From NCBI GenBank assembly GCA_963550915.1, contig CAUVEB010000001.1:186001-250000 (forward strand): a DNA stretch of 64,000 bases, written 5' to 3'. Positions within the stretch are counted from its first letter, which is position 1. Every line of letters starts with the position of its first letter. Under the pieces are notes generated by a model that did not search any database, had not been told where the DNA came from, and saw nothing but the letters and a program-made list of their open reading frames with translations. This document shows, piece after piece, positions 44,160 to 53,023 of this stretch. This stretch comes from Caviibacter sp963550915. Its GTDB lineage: Bacteria; Fusobacteriota; Fusobacteriia; Fusobacteriales; Leptotrichiaceae. Both the position numbers and the translations under genes were made by a program.

Positions 44160-44597
44160 ATGGTATATGCAAGAAATAAAAAAGCAAGTTTTGACTATTT
44201 TTTAGAAACTAGATATGAAGCTGGTATAGAGCTTGTAGGAACTGAGGTCAAATCAATAAAGCTTGGAAAAGTGAGTATTAAAGAATCATTTGTAAGAATA
44301 ATAAAAAATGAGGTATTTATACTTAATATGAACGTTACAGGATATGAGTATGGGAATATACATAATATTGATGAAAAAAGAGCTAGAAAACTGCTTTTAA
44401 ACAAAAAAGAGATTGAAAAACTAAAAGAAAAGACTAGTATTAAAGGATATACTATAGTACCAGTATCAATTTATTCAAAAAATAGACTTGTAAAAGTTGA
44501 AATTGCTCTTGCTAAGGGTAAAAAGAATTATGATAAAAGAGAGAGCTTAAAAGAGAAAACTATCAAAAGAGAAATTGAAAGAGAACATAGAAATTAA
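44160..44597 (+). CDS. smpB: SsrA-binding protein SmpB
   Basis: It binds tmRNA and brings it to stalled ribosomes. The 145 residues include RNKKASFDYFLETRYEAGIELVGTEVKSI near 5-33, NVTGYEYGNIHNIDEKRARKLLLNKKEI near 58-85, and a basic C-terminal tail ending REIEREHRN. Follows rnr by 4 bases. The ssrA (tmRNA) gene is not visible here. Confidence 0.96.
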   Translation: MVYARNKKASFDYFLETRYEAGIELVGTEVKSIKLGKVSIKESFVRIIKNEVFILNMNVTGYEYGNIHNIDEKRARKLLLNKKEIEKLKEKTSIKGYTIVPVSIYSKNRLVKVEIALAKGKKNYDKRESLKEKTIKREIEREHRN

Positions 44598-44616
44598 GCT
44601 GTATTTATGATATACT
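44588..44616 (+). promoter_or_regulatory. Promoter of the prfA operon
   Basis: TAGAAA (44588-44593), 17-base spacer, TATACT (44611-44616) with extended TGA, about 36 bases before prfA. Confidence 0.6.
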
Positions 44617-44651
44617 TTTAATAAAGTAAATAATAAGGAGACCATCAAAAA

Positions 44652-45731
44652 ATGTTTACAAAGTTAGATGAAGTAGTAAAAAAACATGAAGAACTTACAA
44701 AATTATTAATGGACTCAGCTGTTATAGCAGATCCAAAAAAATTAATGGAATATAATAAGGCACTAAACAGTATAGACGAAATAGTTGAAAAATACACTGA
44801 ATACAAGAACAAGAAAAGTGAATTAGATAATCTTAAAAATGACATAAAAAATGAAAAAGATTTAGAAATGAAAGAAATAATGCAAGAAGAAATTGCAGAA
44901 CTAGAAAGTAGTATACCAGAACTTGAAGATCACTTAAAAATACTACTTTTACCTAAAGATCCGAATGATGAAAAAAACGTAATAGTTGAAATACGTGCTG
45001 CAGCTGGTGGAGATGAAGCAGCTTTATTTGCATCAGACATATTTAGAATGTTTACAAGATATGCAGAACGTTCAAAGTGGAAAGTAGAAATCCTAGATAA
45101 GAGTGAAATAGGTGTAGGTGGAATAAAAGAAATTACATTCTTAATAAAAGGAAATGGTGCATTTTCAAGACTTAAGTTTGAAAGTGGAGTACATAGAGTA
45201 CAAAGAGTTCCAGAAACTGAATCGTCTGGAAGAATACATACATCTACTATAACTGTCGCAGTTTTACCTGAGGTAGACGATATTGAACAAGTTCAAATAA
45301 GTCCTAGTGATTTAATAATAGATACATATAGATCATCTGGAGCAGGAGGGCAACATGTAAATACAACAGACTCAGCTGTACGTATTACACATAAACCAAC
45401 TGGTATAGTTGTAACCTCACAAGACGGAAGATCACAAATAAAAAATAAAGAAGCTGCCATGAAGGTTCTAGCATCAAAACTATATGAAATGGAATCAGAA
45501 GCACAAAGAAAAGAAATAGAATCTCAAAGAAGATCTCAAGTTGGTATGGGTGATAGATCAGAAAAAATAAGAACATATAATTTCCCACAAGGACGTATAA
45601 CTGATCACAGAATAAAATTAACTCTTCATAGACTTGAGTCATATTTAGATGGAGATCTTGATGAAATGATAGATGCACTTATCGCATATAATCAAGCTGA
45701 ATTACTAAAAACAGTAGGGGAACAAAATTAA
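44652..45731 (+). CDS. prfA: Peptide chain release factor 1
   Basis: It recognises UAA/UAG and triggers peptide release. The 359 residues have the codon-reading PET tripeptide (RVPETES near 189), the catalytic GGQ (SGAGGQHVNTTDSAVRI near 233-249), and the RRSQVG region near 296. ATAAGGAG lies upstream. The stop overlaps the ATG of prmC by one base; PrmC methylates the GGQ glutamine. Confidence 0.97.
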   Translation: MFTKLDEVVKKHEELTKLLMDSAVIADPKKLMEYNKALNSIDEIVEKYTEYKNKKSELDNLKNDIKNEKDLEMKEIMQEEIAELESSIPELEDHLKILLLPKDPNDEKNVIVEIRAAAGGDEAALFASDIFRMFTRYAERSKWKVEILDKSEIGVGGIKEITFLIKGNGAFSRLKFESGVHRVQRVPETESSGRIHTSTITVAVLPEVDDIEQVQISPSDLIIDTYRSSGAGGQHVNTTDSAVRITHKPTGIVVTSQDGRSQIKNKEAAMKVLASKLYEMESEAQRKEIESQRRSQVGMGDRSEKIRTYNFPQGRITDHRIKLTLHRLESYLDGDLDEMIDALIAYNQAELLKTVGEQN

Positions 45732-46792
45732 TGTCAACATTAATTGAACTATTAAAAAAGACAACAGAATATTTTGAAAAAAAATCATATGAAAATCCTA
45801 GAGTAAGTGCTGAAAAACTTTTTTCAAAGGCACTTAATATGGATAGAATAATGTTATATGCAAATTTTGATGTTAAGCTTACAAAAGAGCAAATAGATAG
45901 CATCAAAAGTCAATTAGATACTAAAGAAGATGAAAATAAAGACACATTGAAGTATTTATTAGACAGTTCAATTGAATATCTTGTAAAACATAATATAAAT
46001 GAATCAAGACTAATAGCTGAACTTATCTTCTCAAAGGTTTTAAAAATTAGTCATATGACCTTATTTATGAAATATGATATGAAAATTAATAATGAAGATA
46101 AAAATAAGATAAGAGAATATCTAATTAGAATTGCAATAGATAAAATACCATATCAATATGTATTTAATGAACAAAATTTTTATGGTAGAAATTTTTATGT
46201 AGACAAAAGTGTATTAATACCAAGATATGATACTGAAATATTAGTTGAGAAAGTTTTAAATATTGCAAAAACTGATGACATTATACTTGATATAGGTACA
46301 GGTTCAGGAGCAATAGCACTTACACTTGCACTTGAGTTGCCAAATTCAAAAGTATTAGGTGTAGATATATCTGAAAACGCAGTTGAAATTGCTAAGAAAA
46401 ATAAGCAAATTTTAAATGTAAAAAATACTAAAATAATAAAGTCTGACTTATTTTCAAATATAACATATGATAAATTTGATATTATTGTATCCAACCCACC
46501 ATATATTTCAAATGATGAAATTGAATATATTAGTGCTGATACAATACTTCATGAACCGCTAGAGGCATTATTTGCAAATAATAAAGGACTATATTTTTAC
46601 TATGAAATTGCAAGAAATGCAAAAAACTTTTTAAAAGACGGAGGATATCTTGCATTTGAGATAGGTTTTAAACAAAAAAATGCAGTAAATGAAATATTAA
46701 AAAATTTTTCATATGTAGATATTACAAATTATAAAGATTTAAATGGCAATGATAGAGTTGTTATTGCAAAGGTGAGAAATGAATATAAATGA
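45731..46792 (+). CDS. prmC: Release-factor glutamine methyltransferase PrmC with duplicated N-terminal domain
   Basis: It N5-methylates the GGQ glutamine of release factors. At 353 residues it is longer than the usual 275-290. The excess is an extra copy of the N-terminal helical domain: residues about 1-62 and 73-135 align (RVSAEKLFSKAL with RLIAELIFSKVL; LYANFDVKLT with LFMKYDMKIN). The methyltransferase domain follows, with YQYVFNEQNFYGRNFYV near 140, SAM motif DIGTGSGAIALTLA near 184 and catalytic NPPY near 255. One base overlaps prfA and 14 overlap queA. Confidence 0.94.
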   Translation: MSTLIELLKKTTEYFEKKSYENPRVSAEKLFSKALNMDRIMLYANFDVKLTKEQIDSIKSQLDTKEDENKDTLKYLLDSSIEYLVKHNINESRLIAELIFSKVLKISHMTLFMKYDMKINNEDKNKIREYLIRIAIDKIPYQYVFNEQNFYGRNFYVDKSVLIPRYDTEILVEKVLNIAKTDDIILDIGTGSGAIALTLALELPNSKVLGVDISENAVEIAKKNKQILNVKNTKIIKSDLFSNITYDKFDIIVSNPPYISNDEIEYISADTILHEPLEALFANNKGLYFYYEIARNAKNFLKDGGYLAFEIGFKQKNAVNEILKNFSYVDITNYKDLNGNDRVVIAKVRNEYK

Positions 46793-47807
46793 TTTTGACT
46801 TTGAATTACCAGAAAATTTAATAGCACAACATGCTGTTAATCCTAGGGATCATTCAAAGCTATTAGCAGTAAATAAGAAAAATGGGAATATAGAGCATAA
46901 ACATTTCTATGATATAATTGATTTTCTAAAAGAAGATGATGTATTAGTAATAAATAGAACAAAGGTTATACCTGCTAGACTGTTTGGTCAAAAAGAAAAT
47001 GGTGTTGTAATAGAATGCCTATTACTTAAAAGAATAGATTTAAAAACGTGGGAAGTACTACTGAAACCAGCTAAAAGACTAAAAGTTGGAGATACTGCTG
47101 TTGTTCTAGAAAATAGACTAAGTTTTTGTGTTAAAGAAATTAAAGAAGACGGGAATAGAATAGTTGAATTTAATTATGAAGGAACTTTTGAAGAAATATT
47201 AGATGAGATAGGTGAAATGCCACTACCACCATATATACATGAAAAGCTAGAAGACAAAAATAGGTATCAAACTGTATATGCAAAAGAGGGTGAATCAGTT
47301 GCTGCACCAACTGCAGGACTTCATTTTACAAACGAACTTATTGAAAAGATAAAGAAAAAAGGTGTAACTATAGTTGAAGTATTTTTAACTGTTGGTCTTG
47401 GTACATTTAGACCTGTTAAAGCTGAAAATATTGAAGATCACATAATGCATAGCGAAGAATATACAATACCAAAAGAAACAGCAGATATCATCAATAGTGC
47501 AAAAGAGCAAAATAGAAGAATAGTAGCAGTTGGTACAACTTCAATTAGAGCACTAGAATCATCAGTTGAAAATGGTAAATTAGTTGCTAGAAAAAGTAGC
47601 ACCAATATCTTCATATATGGAGACTATAATTTTAAAATTGTTGATGCAGTTATTACTAATTTTCATTTACCTAAATCAACTCTTGTAATGTTAGTTTCTT
47701 CGTTTATGGGAAAAGACAATTTATTTAATGCATATAAGGTTGCAGTTGAAAATCAATATAGATTTTTTAGTTTTGGAGACTCAATGTATATAGGAGATAA
47801 TGTATGA
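46779..47807 (+). CDS. queA: tRNA preQ1(34) S-adenosylmethionine ribosyltransferase-isomerase
   Basis: It makes epoxyqueuosine in tRNA from preQ1 and SAM. The 342 residues include FDFELPENLIAQHAVNPRDHSKLL near 5-28, PTAGLHFT near 172, and the C-terminal FHLPKSTLVMLVSSFMG. The standard length is about 340. It overlaps prmC by 14 bases and rsmD by 4. Other queuosine genes are not in the window. Confidence 0.96.
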   Translation: MNINDFDFELPENLIAQHAVNPRDHSKLLAVNKKNGNIEHKHFYDIIDFLKEDDVLVINRTKVIPARLFGQKENGVVIECLLLKRIDLKTWEVLLKPAKRLKVGDTAVVLENRLSFCVKEIKEDGNRIVEFNYEGTFEEILDEIGEMPLPPYIHEKLEDKNRYQTVYAKEGESVAAPTAGLHFTNELIEKIKKKGVTIVEVFLTVGLGTFRPVKAENIEDHIMHSEEYTIPKETADIINSAKEQNRRIVAVGTTSIRALESSVENGKLVARKSSTNIFIYGDYNFKIVDAVITNFHLPKSTLVMLVSSFMGKDNLFNAYKVAVENQYRFFSFGDSMYIGDNV

Positions 47808-48358
47808 GAATAACATCAGGATATTTAAAAAATAGAGTTATACTATCAAGAGAAGGTAAGGATACAAGACCTACACTTGAACGTATAAAAGAAGCAATTT
47901 TTAGCATTATTTTTGATAAAATAGAAAATGCAAAATTCCTTGACCTTTATTCTGGAACTGGTAATATGGCTTTTGAAGCACTCTCAAGAGGTGCAAGCAA
48001 AGCTATTATGATAGAAAAAGATGTTGATGCACTAAAAGTCATAATAGATAATGTTAATAGACTTGGTGTAGACAAGCAATGTAGAGCATATAAAAATGAT
48101 GTTTTAAGAGCAATTGAGATTTTATTTAATAAAAAAGAAAAGTTTAACATAATATTTATGGATCCACCATATAAGGAAAACCTTGTTATGCAAACACTTG
48201 AGAAATTATCAAAATTTGATATTTTAGATGATGAAGGCATAATAATATGTGAACATGGTAAATATGAAAAACTTGATAATGAGCTTTTTAACTTTATAAA
48301 ATATGATGAAAGAGAATATAATACTAAAATTGTATCTTTTTTTATGAAGAAGGGATAA
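47804..48358 (+). CDS. rsmD: 16S rRNA (G966-N2) methyltransferase RsmD
   Basis: A 184-residue SAM-dependent methyltransferase. Visible motifs are RITSGYLKNR at the N-terminus, DTRPTLERIKEAIFSII, the SAM motif FLDLYSGTGNMAFEALSRGA near 45-64 and the catalytic MDPPYKE near 119. It overlaps queA by 4 bases (ATGA). Confidence 0.95.
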   Translation: MRITSGYLKNRVILSREGKDTRPTLERIKEAIFSIIFDKIENAKFLDLYSGTGNMAFEALSRGASKAIMIEKDVDALKVIIDNVNRLGVDKQCRAYKNDVLRAIEILFNKKEKFNIIFMDPPYKENLVMQTLEKLSKFDILDDEGIIICEHGKYEKLDNELFNFIKYDEREYNTKIVSFFMKKG

Positions 48359-48360
48359 TT

Positions 48361-48576
48361 ATGGCAAAAAAGGAAAGTTTTGAATCAAAATTAGCTAAGA
48401 TTGATGAAAATATGAAAAAATTAGAACAAAATGAAACTAGTTTAGATGAATCAATAGAAATTTATGAAAAAACACAAAAACTTTTAAAAGAAGTTGAGCT
48501 TATGTTAGAAGAAGCTGACGGAAAAGTAAGACAAGTTATTGAAAAAGCAAATAAAATAGAAATTACTGATTTTTAG
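48361..48576 (+). CDS. xseB: Exodeoxyribonuclease VII small subunit
   Basis: A 71-residue coiled-coil protein: SFESKLAKIDENMKKLEQNETSLDESIEIYEKTQKLLKEVELMLEEAD matches the family. It partners XseA in single-strand DNA degradation. It sits directly before the polyprenyl synthase gene, a frequent arrangement (xseB-ispA). The large subunit gene xseA is not in the window. Confidence 0.94.
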   Translation: MAKKESFESKLAKIDENMKKLEQNETSLDESIEIYEKTQKLLKEVELMLEEADGKVRQVIEKANKIEITDF

Positions 48577-48586
48577 AGTGTTTAAT

Positions 48587-49414
48587 ATGAAAGAATATAT
48601 TGAAAAAGCTCTAGCAGACAGATTAGAGCAGTTTAATACAAATACTACACTATTTGAAGCGATGAAATACGCAGTTTTAAATGGTGGCAAGAGAATTAGA
48701 CCTATGTTTAGCTTACATATTGCTGATATATTTAAAGTAACATATGAAAAGATAATAGATATAGCAGTAGCAATTGAATTTATACATTGTTATTCTTTAG
48801 TACATGATGATTTACCAGGTATGGATAATGATATGTATAGACGTGGTAAGCTTACAACACATGCAAAATATGGTCATAGTATGGGTATATTAGTTGGTGA
48901 TGCCTTATTAACTGAATCATTTTCAGTGATTGCAAAATCAAATTTAAAGCATAAAGCTAAGATAATTGAGAGACTTTGTTATTATGCCGGTGTAAACGGA
49001 ATGATAAAGGGTCAAGAACTTGATATACAATACGAAAATACAGATATAAGTCTTGAAACATTAAAAGAGATACATAAGAATAAAACAGCAGCTCTTTTAG
49101 TTGCAAGTGTTGAATTAGTTCTTATTGAACTTGAAATTGACAATAATACTAGTCAAGAACTAATTAATATGATGTATGACCTAGGAGTAGCGTATCAAAT
49201 ACAAGATGATATATTAGATGTATATGGAGATTTTAAAGATACTGGTAAAAATTCAAGTGATATTGAGAATAATAAATCGACATATGTAAGTTTACTTGGA
49301 ATAGAAAAAGCAAAGAATATATTATCGGACACATTTTGTAGAGTAAAAAAAGTTTCAAGTAAATATGAAAAACTTGATAATTTTATAGAAAGCATAATAA
49401 AAAGAAGAGGATAG
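48587..49414 (+). CDS. ispA: Polyprenyl synthetase (farnesyl/geranylgeranyl diphosphate synthase, IspA type)
   Basis: It condenses isopentenyl diphosphate units. The 275 residues carry the GGKRIRP substrate motif near 35, the first aspartate-rich motif DDLPGMDND near 75-83 and the second DDILD near 204. The product chain length is not readable with certainty; position after xseB suggests farnesyl diphosphate. The ATG at 48587 is preferred over an in-frame GTG at 48578; the ribosome-binding site is weak (AGAGTG). Confidence 0.93.
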   Translation: MKEYIEKALADRLEQFNTNTTLFEAMKYAVLNGGKRIRPMFSLHIADIFKVTYEKIIDIAVAIEFIHCYSLVHDDLPGMDNDMYRRGKLTTHAKYGHSMGILVGDALLTESFSVIAKSNLKHKAKIIERLCYYAGVNGMIKGQELDIQYENTDISLETLKEIHKNKTAALLVASVELVLIELEIDNNTSQELINMMYDLGVAYQIQDDILDVYGDFKDTGKNSSDIENNKSTYVSLLGIEKAKNILSDTFCRVKKVSSKYEKLDNFIESIIKRRG

Positions 49415-49415
49415 T

Positions 49416-50123
49416 ATGAAATATATTAAATTTGATATATTAGATAAATACGGTTATACTGCAATTCATACAACAAAAAATGCAGGTAATATGAGAGATA
49501 TAAATAATAGACAAAACTTACTAAAAGAGCTGAATATATCCAATTACAAGATTGCAAATGCCATACAAACTCATAGCAACAATATTTTATGTGTTAAAGA
49601 AGATACTAATTTAGATAATCTTGAAAATATAGATGGCTTTATATCAAATATCGATAATCTCGCTATTATAACATACTATGCTGATTGCCTTCCAATATTT
49701 CTAGTTGATAAGAATAATAAGGCTTATGGATTAATACATAGTGGCTGGCGTGGTAGTAGTAATAAAATAATATATGATGCAATTGATGTAATGATAAATG
49801 AGTACAAATGCAATATTGATGATATTATTATAGTATTAGGGGTAGGAATAAGTGCTAAAAACTATGAAATAAAGCAAGATACTATAGACACGCTTAATAA
49901 AAAACTAGATTTTAATAATATGATATTGTATAATGAGAATAAGTCATATTTAGACAATAGCTTATTAAACAAGATGCTTGCTATAAAAAAAGGAATAAAA
50001 GAAGAGAATATATATATGAATAATTATTGTACTTTTGACGATAATTTCTATTCATATAGAAGAGATAAGACAGATAGTAGAAATGCTGCAATTATTTTTA
50101 GAAGAGGTAAACATGAGAAATAA
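49416..50123 (+). CDS. YfiH/LACC1-family purine nucleoside phosphorylase
   Basis: A 235-residue protein of the family once called multicopper polyphenol oxidase/laccase-domain, now linked to purine nucleoside phosphorolysis and adenosine deamination. The zinc ligands are visible: H53 (QTHSNN), C91 (ADCLPIF) and H108 (HSGWRGS). One base separates it from the upstream synthase gene. Its 3' end overlaps the next small ORF by 11 bases. Confidence 0.92.
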   Translation: MKYIKFDILDKYGYTAIHTTKNAGNMRDINNRQNLLKELNISNYKIANAIQTHSNNILCVKEDTNLDNLENIDGFISNIDNLAIITYYADCLPIFLVDKNNKAYGLIHSGWRGSSNKIIYDAIDVMINEYKCNIDDIIIVLGVGISAKNYEIKQDTIDTLNKKLDFNNMILYNENKSYLDNSLLNKMLAIKKGIKEENIYMNNYCTFDDNFYSYRRDKTDSRNAAIIFRRGKHEK

Positions 50124-50391
50124 AAAATTTGCGTTAGTTACTGCCTTTTTAGTATTTTTAATGGCATGTAGTAATACAAATTATGTAGTAAATATAAATA
50201 ATTATAATTTTATTTATTTATCATTTTATGATGAGGATATAAGACAAGTTTCTAAAAAAGAACTTAAACCCAAAACACTTCATTTTTATTTTAAATTCTT
50301 AAAATATGTGAAGTGGGTTTTTGCGTTATCATATAAATATATAAATAAATTAAATTATAACTATATTAACGATCTAAGATGCTTGCAATAA
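50113..50391 (+). CDS. Small lipoprotein-like ORF upstream of secA
   Basis: The 92-codon ORF starts with an ATG, 4 bases after AGAGGT. Its N-terminus is a convincing lipoprotein signal (MRNKKFALVTAFLVFLMACSNT, lipobox LMAC, C19). The rest is Tyr/Asn/Lys-rich with no recognised domain. A large hairpin (50266-50320) and a good promoter for secA (50366-50394) lie inside its 3' half. So either the coding sequence carries regulatory elements, or the C-terminal part is read-through of what is mainly a terminator and promoter. It overlaps yfiH by 11 bases. Possible roles: a short lipoprotein, or a secretion-sensing leader of secA; neither is proven. Confidence 0.55.
   Translation: MRNKKFALVTAFLVFLMACSNTNYVVNINNYNFIYLSFYDEDIRQVSKKELKPKTLHFYFKFLKYVKWVFALSYKYINKLNYNYINDLRCLQ
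50266..50323 (+). terminator. Large hairpin with T-run upstream of secA (terminator or attenuator)
   Basis: Nested stems: CACTTCA/TGAAGTG (50276-50282 with 50309-50315) enclose TATTTTAA/TTAAAATA (50287-50294 with 50299-50306). AAACC (50266-50270) can also pair with GGTTT (50316-50320) around a 5-base bulge. The structure ends in GGTTTTTG. It looks like an intrinsic terminator for the upstream operon. Confidence 0.65.
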
Positions 50392-50394
50392 AAT
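50366..50394 (+). promoter_or_regulatory. Candidate secA promoter
   Basis: TTAACG (50366-50371), 17-base spacer, TAAAAT (50389-50394). It lies inside the end of the small ORF, 41 bases before the secA ATG. Confidence 0.65.
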
Positions 50395-50434
50395 TAGTAT
50401 TTAACGCACAAAAATTAAAATTTAGGGAGATAAA

Positions 50435-52960
50435 ATGTTAGAAAATATATTTAATAGACTATTTGGTTCAACAGATGAAAAGATAATAAAACAACTTAGA
50501 AAAAAGGTTGATAAAATCAATGAAATTGAGCCTTTATACATAAAAATGACTAATGAAGAATTACAAGCAAAAACAAAAGAATTTAAAGAGAGATTAAATA
50601 ACGGTGAAACACTTGATGATATTTTAGTAGAAGCTTTTGCAACAGTTAGAGAAACAGCAAAAAGACTTTTAAATATGAGAGCATATGATGTACAATTAAT
50701 AGGTGGTATGATACTTCATTCTGGACAAATTGCAGAAATGAAAACAGGAGAAGGTAAAACACTGATGTCAGCTTTTCCAGTATATTTAAATGCACTTACT
50801 GGTGATGGTGTACACGTTGTAACAGTTAATGACTATCTTGCAAAAAGAGATAGAGACACTATGGGAGTTATTTATTCATTTCTTGGACTAAGTTCAGGCG
50901 TTATTATTGCAAATATGGATAATGATTTAAGAAAAGAATCATATAATTCAGATATTACATATGGTACTAATAATGAATTTGGTTTTGATTACTTAAGAGA
51001 TAATATGGTTCACGATGCAAGTGAAAAAGTTCAAAGAGGACATAATTTTGCTATTGTCGATGAAGTCGATTCAATACTAATAGATGAAGCTAGAACACCT
51101 TTAATTATTTCAGGTGCTGCTGAAGAAACAACAGAATGGTATAATACTTTTGCAGTTGTTGCAACAAAACTAAAAAGAAGCTATAAAACTGAAGAAATAA
51201 AAGATAAGAAAAATACAGTAATACCTGACAGTGATTGGGAAGATTACGAAGTTGATGAAAAAGCTCATACAGTTACAATTACTGATAAGGGTATTAAAAA
51301 TGTTGAAAGAATATTAGGTATTGAAAACTTATATGCACCTGATTATGTAGAATTAACACATTTCTTATCACAAGCATTAAAAGCAAAAGAGCTATTTAAA
51401 AGAGATAGAGACTATATTGTAAATCAAGCTGATGAAGTAATAATAGTTGATGAATTTACAGGTAGACTTATGGAAGGTCGTAGATATTCTGACGGTCTTC
51501 ACCAAGCTATTGAAGCAAAAGAACACTTAAAGGTTGCCGGTGAAAACCAAACACTTGCAACTATAACATTACAAAATTACTTTAGAATGTACAAAAAATT
51601 ATCAGGTATGACAGGTACAGCAAAAACAGAAGAAGAAGAATTTAGACAAATATATAATTTAAAAGTTGTTGTAGTTCCAACAAATAAACCTGTACAAAGA
51701 GAAGATCTTCCTGATGTTATATACCAAACTACAAAAGCTAAATATAAGGCAGTTGTAAATAAGATAGTTGAATTATTTGAAAAAGGTCAACCAGTTCTTG
51801 TTGGTACAGCATCAATAGCACACTCTGAAGAGCTATCAAAATTACTTAAAAAGGCAAGAATACCACATGAAGTATTAAATGCTAAATATCACGAAAGAGA
51901 AGCTGAAATAGTCGCACAAGCTGGAAGATATAAGACAGTTACTATAGCAACAAATATGGCTGGTCGTGGTACAGATATTAAATTAGGTGGAGATCCTGAT
52001 TCACTTGCAATAAAGGTTGCTGAAAGAGGTACACCTGGATATATAGAAGCTCTTGAATTATATGAAAAAGAATGTAAAGAAAATAAAGAAAAAGTAATAA
52101 ATGCAGGTGGTTTATTCATACTTGGAACAGAAAGACACGAAAGTAGAAGAATAGATAACCAATTAAGAGGAAGAGCAGGACGTCAAGGAGATCCAGGTAA
52201 GTCAGAATTTTATTTATCATTAGAAGATGATTTAATGCGTCTTTTTGGTGGGGATAAATTAAAGAGAATAATGACTTTATTAAAACTTGGCGAAGATGAA
52301 GAAATACGTAATAAATCTGTTAGTAAATCTGTAGAAAATGCTCAAAAAAGAATTGAAAGTAGAAACTTTGGAACTAGAAAGAGTCTAATTGAGTTTGATG
52401 ATGTTAATAACAAACAAAGAGAAATAATTTATTCACAAAGAGATCAAATACTATATAATAATGAATTAAGAGAAGTAATATTTGATATGTTATATGGTAC
52501 TATTGAAGAGATAATAGCCTCAAGTGAAAATGATGTTGAAGTTTTAGCAGATAAATTATTAGAAGTATACGGTTATACACCATCATTTGATTTAAATGAA
52601 AGTGATTTACTAAATAAAATATATGATGAACTTGAAAAGATATATTATTCAAAAGTTGAACTATTTGGTAATGATTACTTTGAAAGAATAGAAAAATATA
52701 TTATGTTAGAAGTATTAGATGCAAAATGGAGAGATAACTTAAAAAATCTTACTGAGCTACGTGAAGGTATTAATTTACAATCATATGGTCAAAAAAATCC
52801 TGTAAATGAATACAAAATAGCAAGTGCTGATATATACAACGAAATGATATATTCAATACAAAGAGATACAACTTCATTCTTACTTAGAATAAAACCAAAG
52901 GTTGAAGAAGAAAACAAAGAAGAAGAATTTGTGACTAGAAGACAAAGAAGAAAAAAATAA
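50435..52960 (+). CDS. secA: Preprotein translocase ATPase SecA
   Basis: The motor that drives proteins through SecYEG. The 841 residues include Walker A MKTGEGKT (near 103), DEVDSILIDEART near 208, the preprotein-crosslinking domain, the motif region TNMAGRGTDIKLGG near 505 and RGRAGRQGDPG near 580. A helical scaffold follows. The C-terminus ends in RRQRRKK without the cysteine-rich zinc tail (CxCxSG...CHG) of many SecAs. AGGGAG precedes the ATG by 7 bases. Confidence 0.97.
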   Translation: MLENIFNRLFGSTDEKIIKQLRKKVDKINEIEPLYIKMTNEELQAKTKEFKERLNNGETLDDILVEAFATVRETAKRLLNMRAYDVQLIGGMILHSGQIAEMKTGEGKTLMSAFPVYLNALTGDGVHVVTVNDYLAKRDRDTMGVIYSFLGLSSGVIIANMDNDLRKESYNSDITYGTNNEFGFDYLRDNMVHDASEKVQRGHNFAIVDEVDSILIDEARTPLIISGAAEETTEWYNTFAVVATKLKRSYKTEEIKDKKNTVIPDSDWEDYEVDEKAHTVTITDKGIKNVERILGIENLYAPDYVELTHFLSQALKAKELFKRDRDYIVNQADEVIIVDEFTGRLMEGRRYSDGLHQAIEAKEHLKVAGENQTLATITLQNYFRMYKKLSGMTGTAKTEEEEFRQIYNLKVVVVPTNKPVQREDLPDVIYQTTKAKYKAVVNKIVELFEKGQPVLVGTASIAHSEELSKLLKKARIPHEVLNAKYHEREAEIVAQAGRYKTVTIATNMAGRGTDIKLGGDPDSLAIKVAERGTPGYIEALELYEKECKENKEKVINAGGLFILGTERHESRRIDNQLRGRAGRQGDPGKSEFYLSLEDDLMRLFGGDKLKRIMTLLKLGEDEEIRNKSVSKSVENAQKRIESRNFGTRKSLIEFDDVNNKQREIIYSQRDQILYNNELREVIFDMLYGTIEEIIASSENDVEVLADKLLEVYGYTPSFDLNESDLLNKIYDELEKIYYSKVELFGNDYFERIEKYIMLEVLDAKWRDNLKNLTELREGINLQSYGQKNPVNEYKIASADIYNEMIYSIQRDTTSFLLRIKPKVEEENKEEEFVTRRQRRKK

Positions 52961-52984
52961 AGGTGCATTTTTGCACCTTTTATT
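52959..52984 (+). terminator. Intrinsic terminator of secA
   Basis: A 9-bp stem (52959-52967 AAAGGTGCA with 52972-52980 TGCACCTTT), a TTTT loop, and a following TTATTAT. It overlaps the secA stop codon. Confidence 0.85.
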
Positions 52985-53023
52985 ATATAATAAAATAAAT
53001 AAGCTAAATATATGGAGGTTGGT

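Noticed and set aside
44598..44651. tmRNA gene next to smpB
   Set aside because: The gap after smpB is only 54 bases and contains a promoter; there is no room for ssrA.
50266..50391. A SecM/VemP arrest motif in the ORF before secA
   Set aside because: I looked for a proline/glycine-containing arrest sequence such as FxxxxWIxxxxGIRAGP near the C-terminus. The end reads KYINKLNYNYINDLRCLQ, with no such motif, so I report only the layout and structure.
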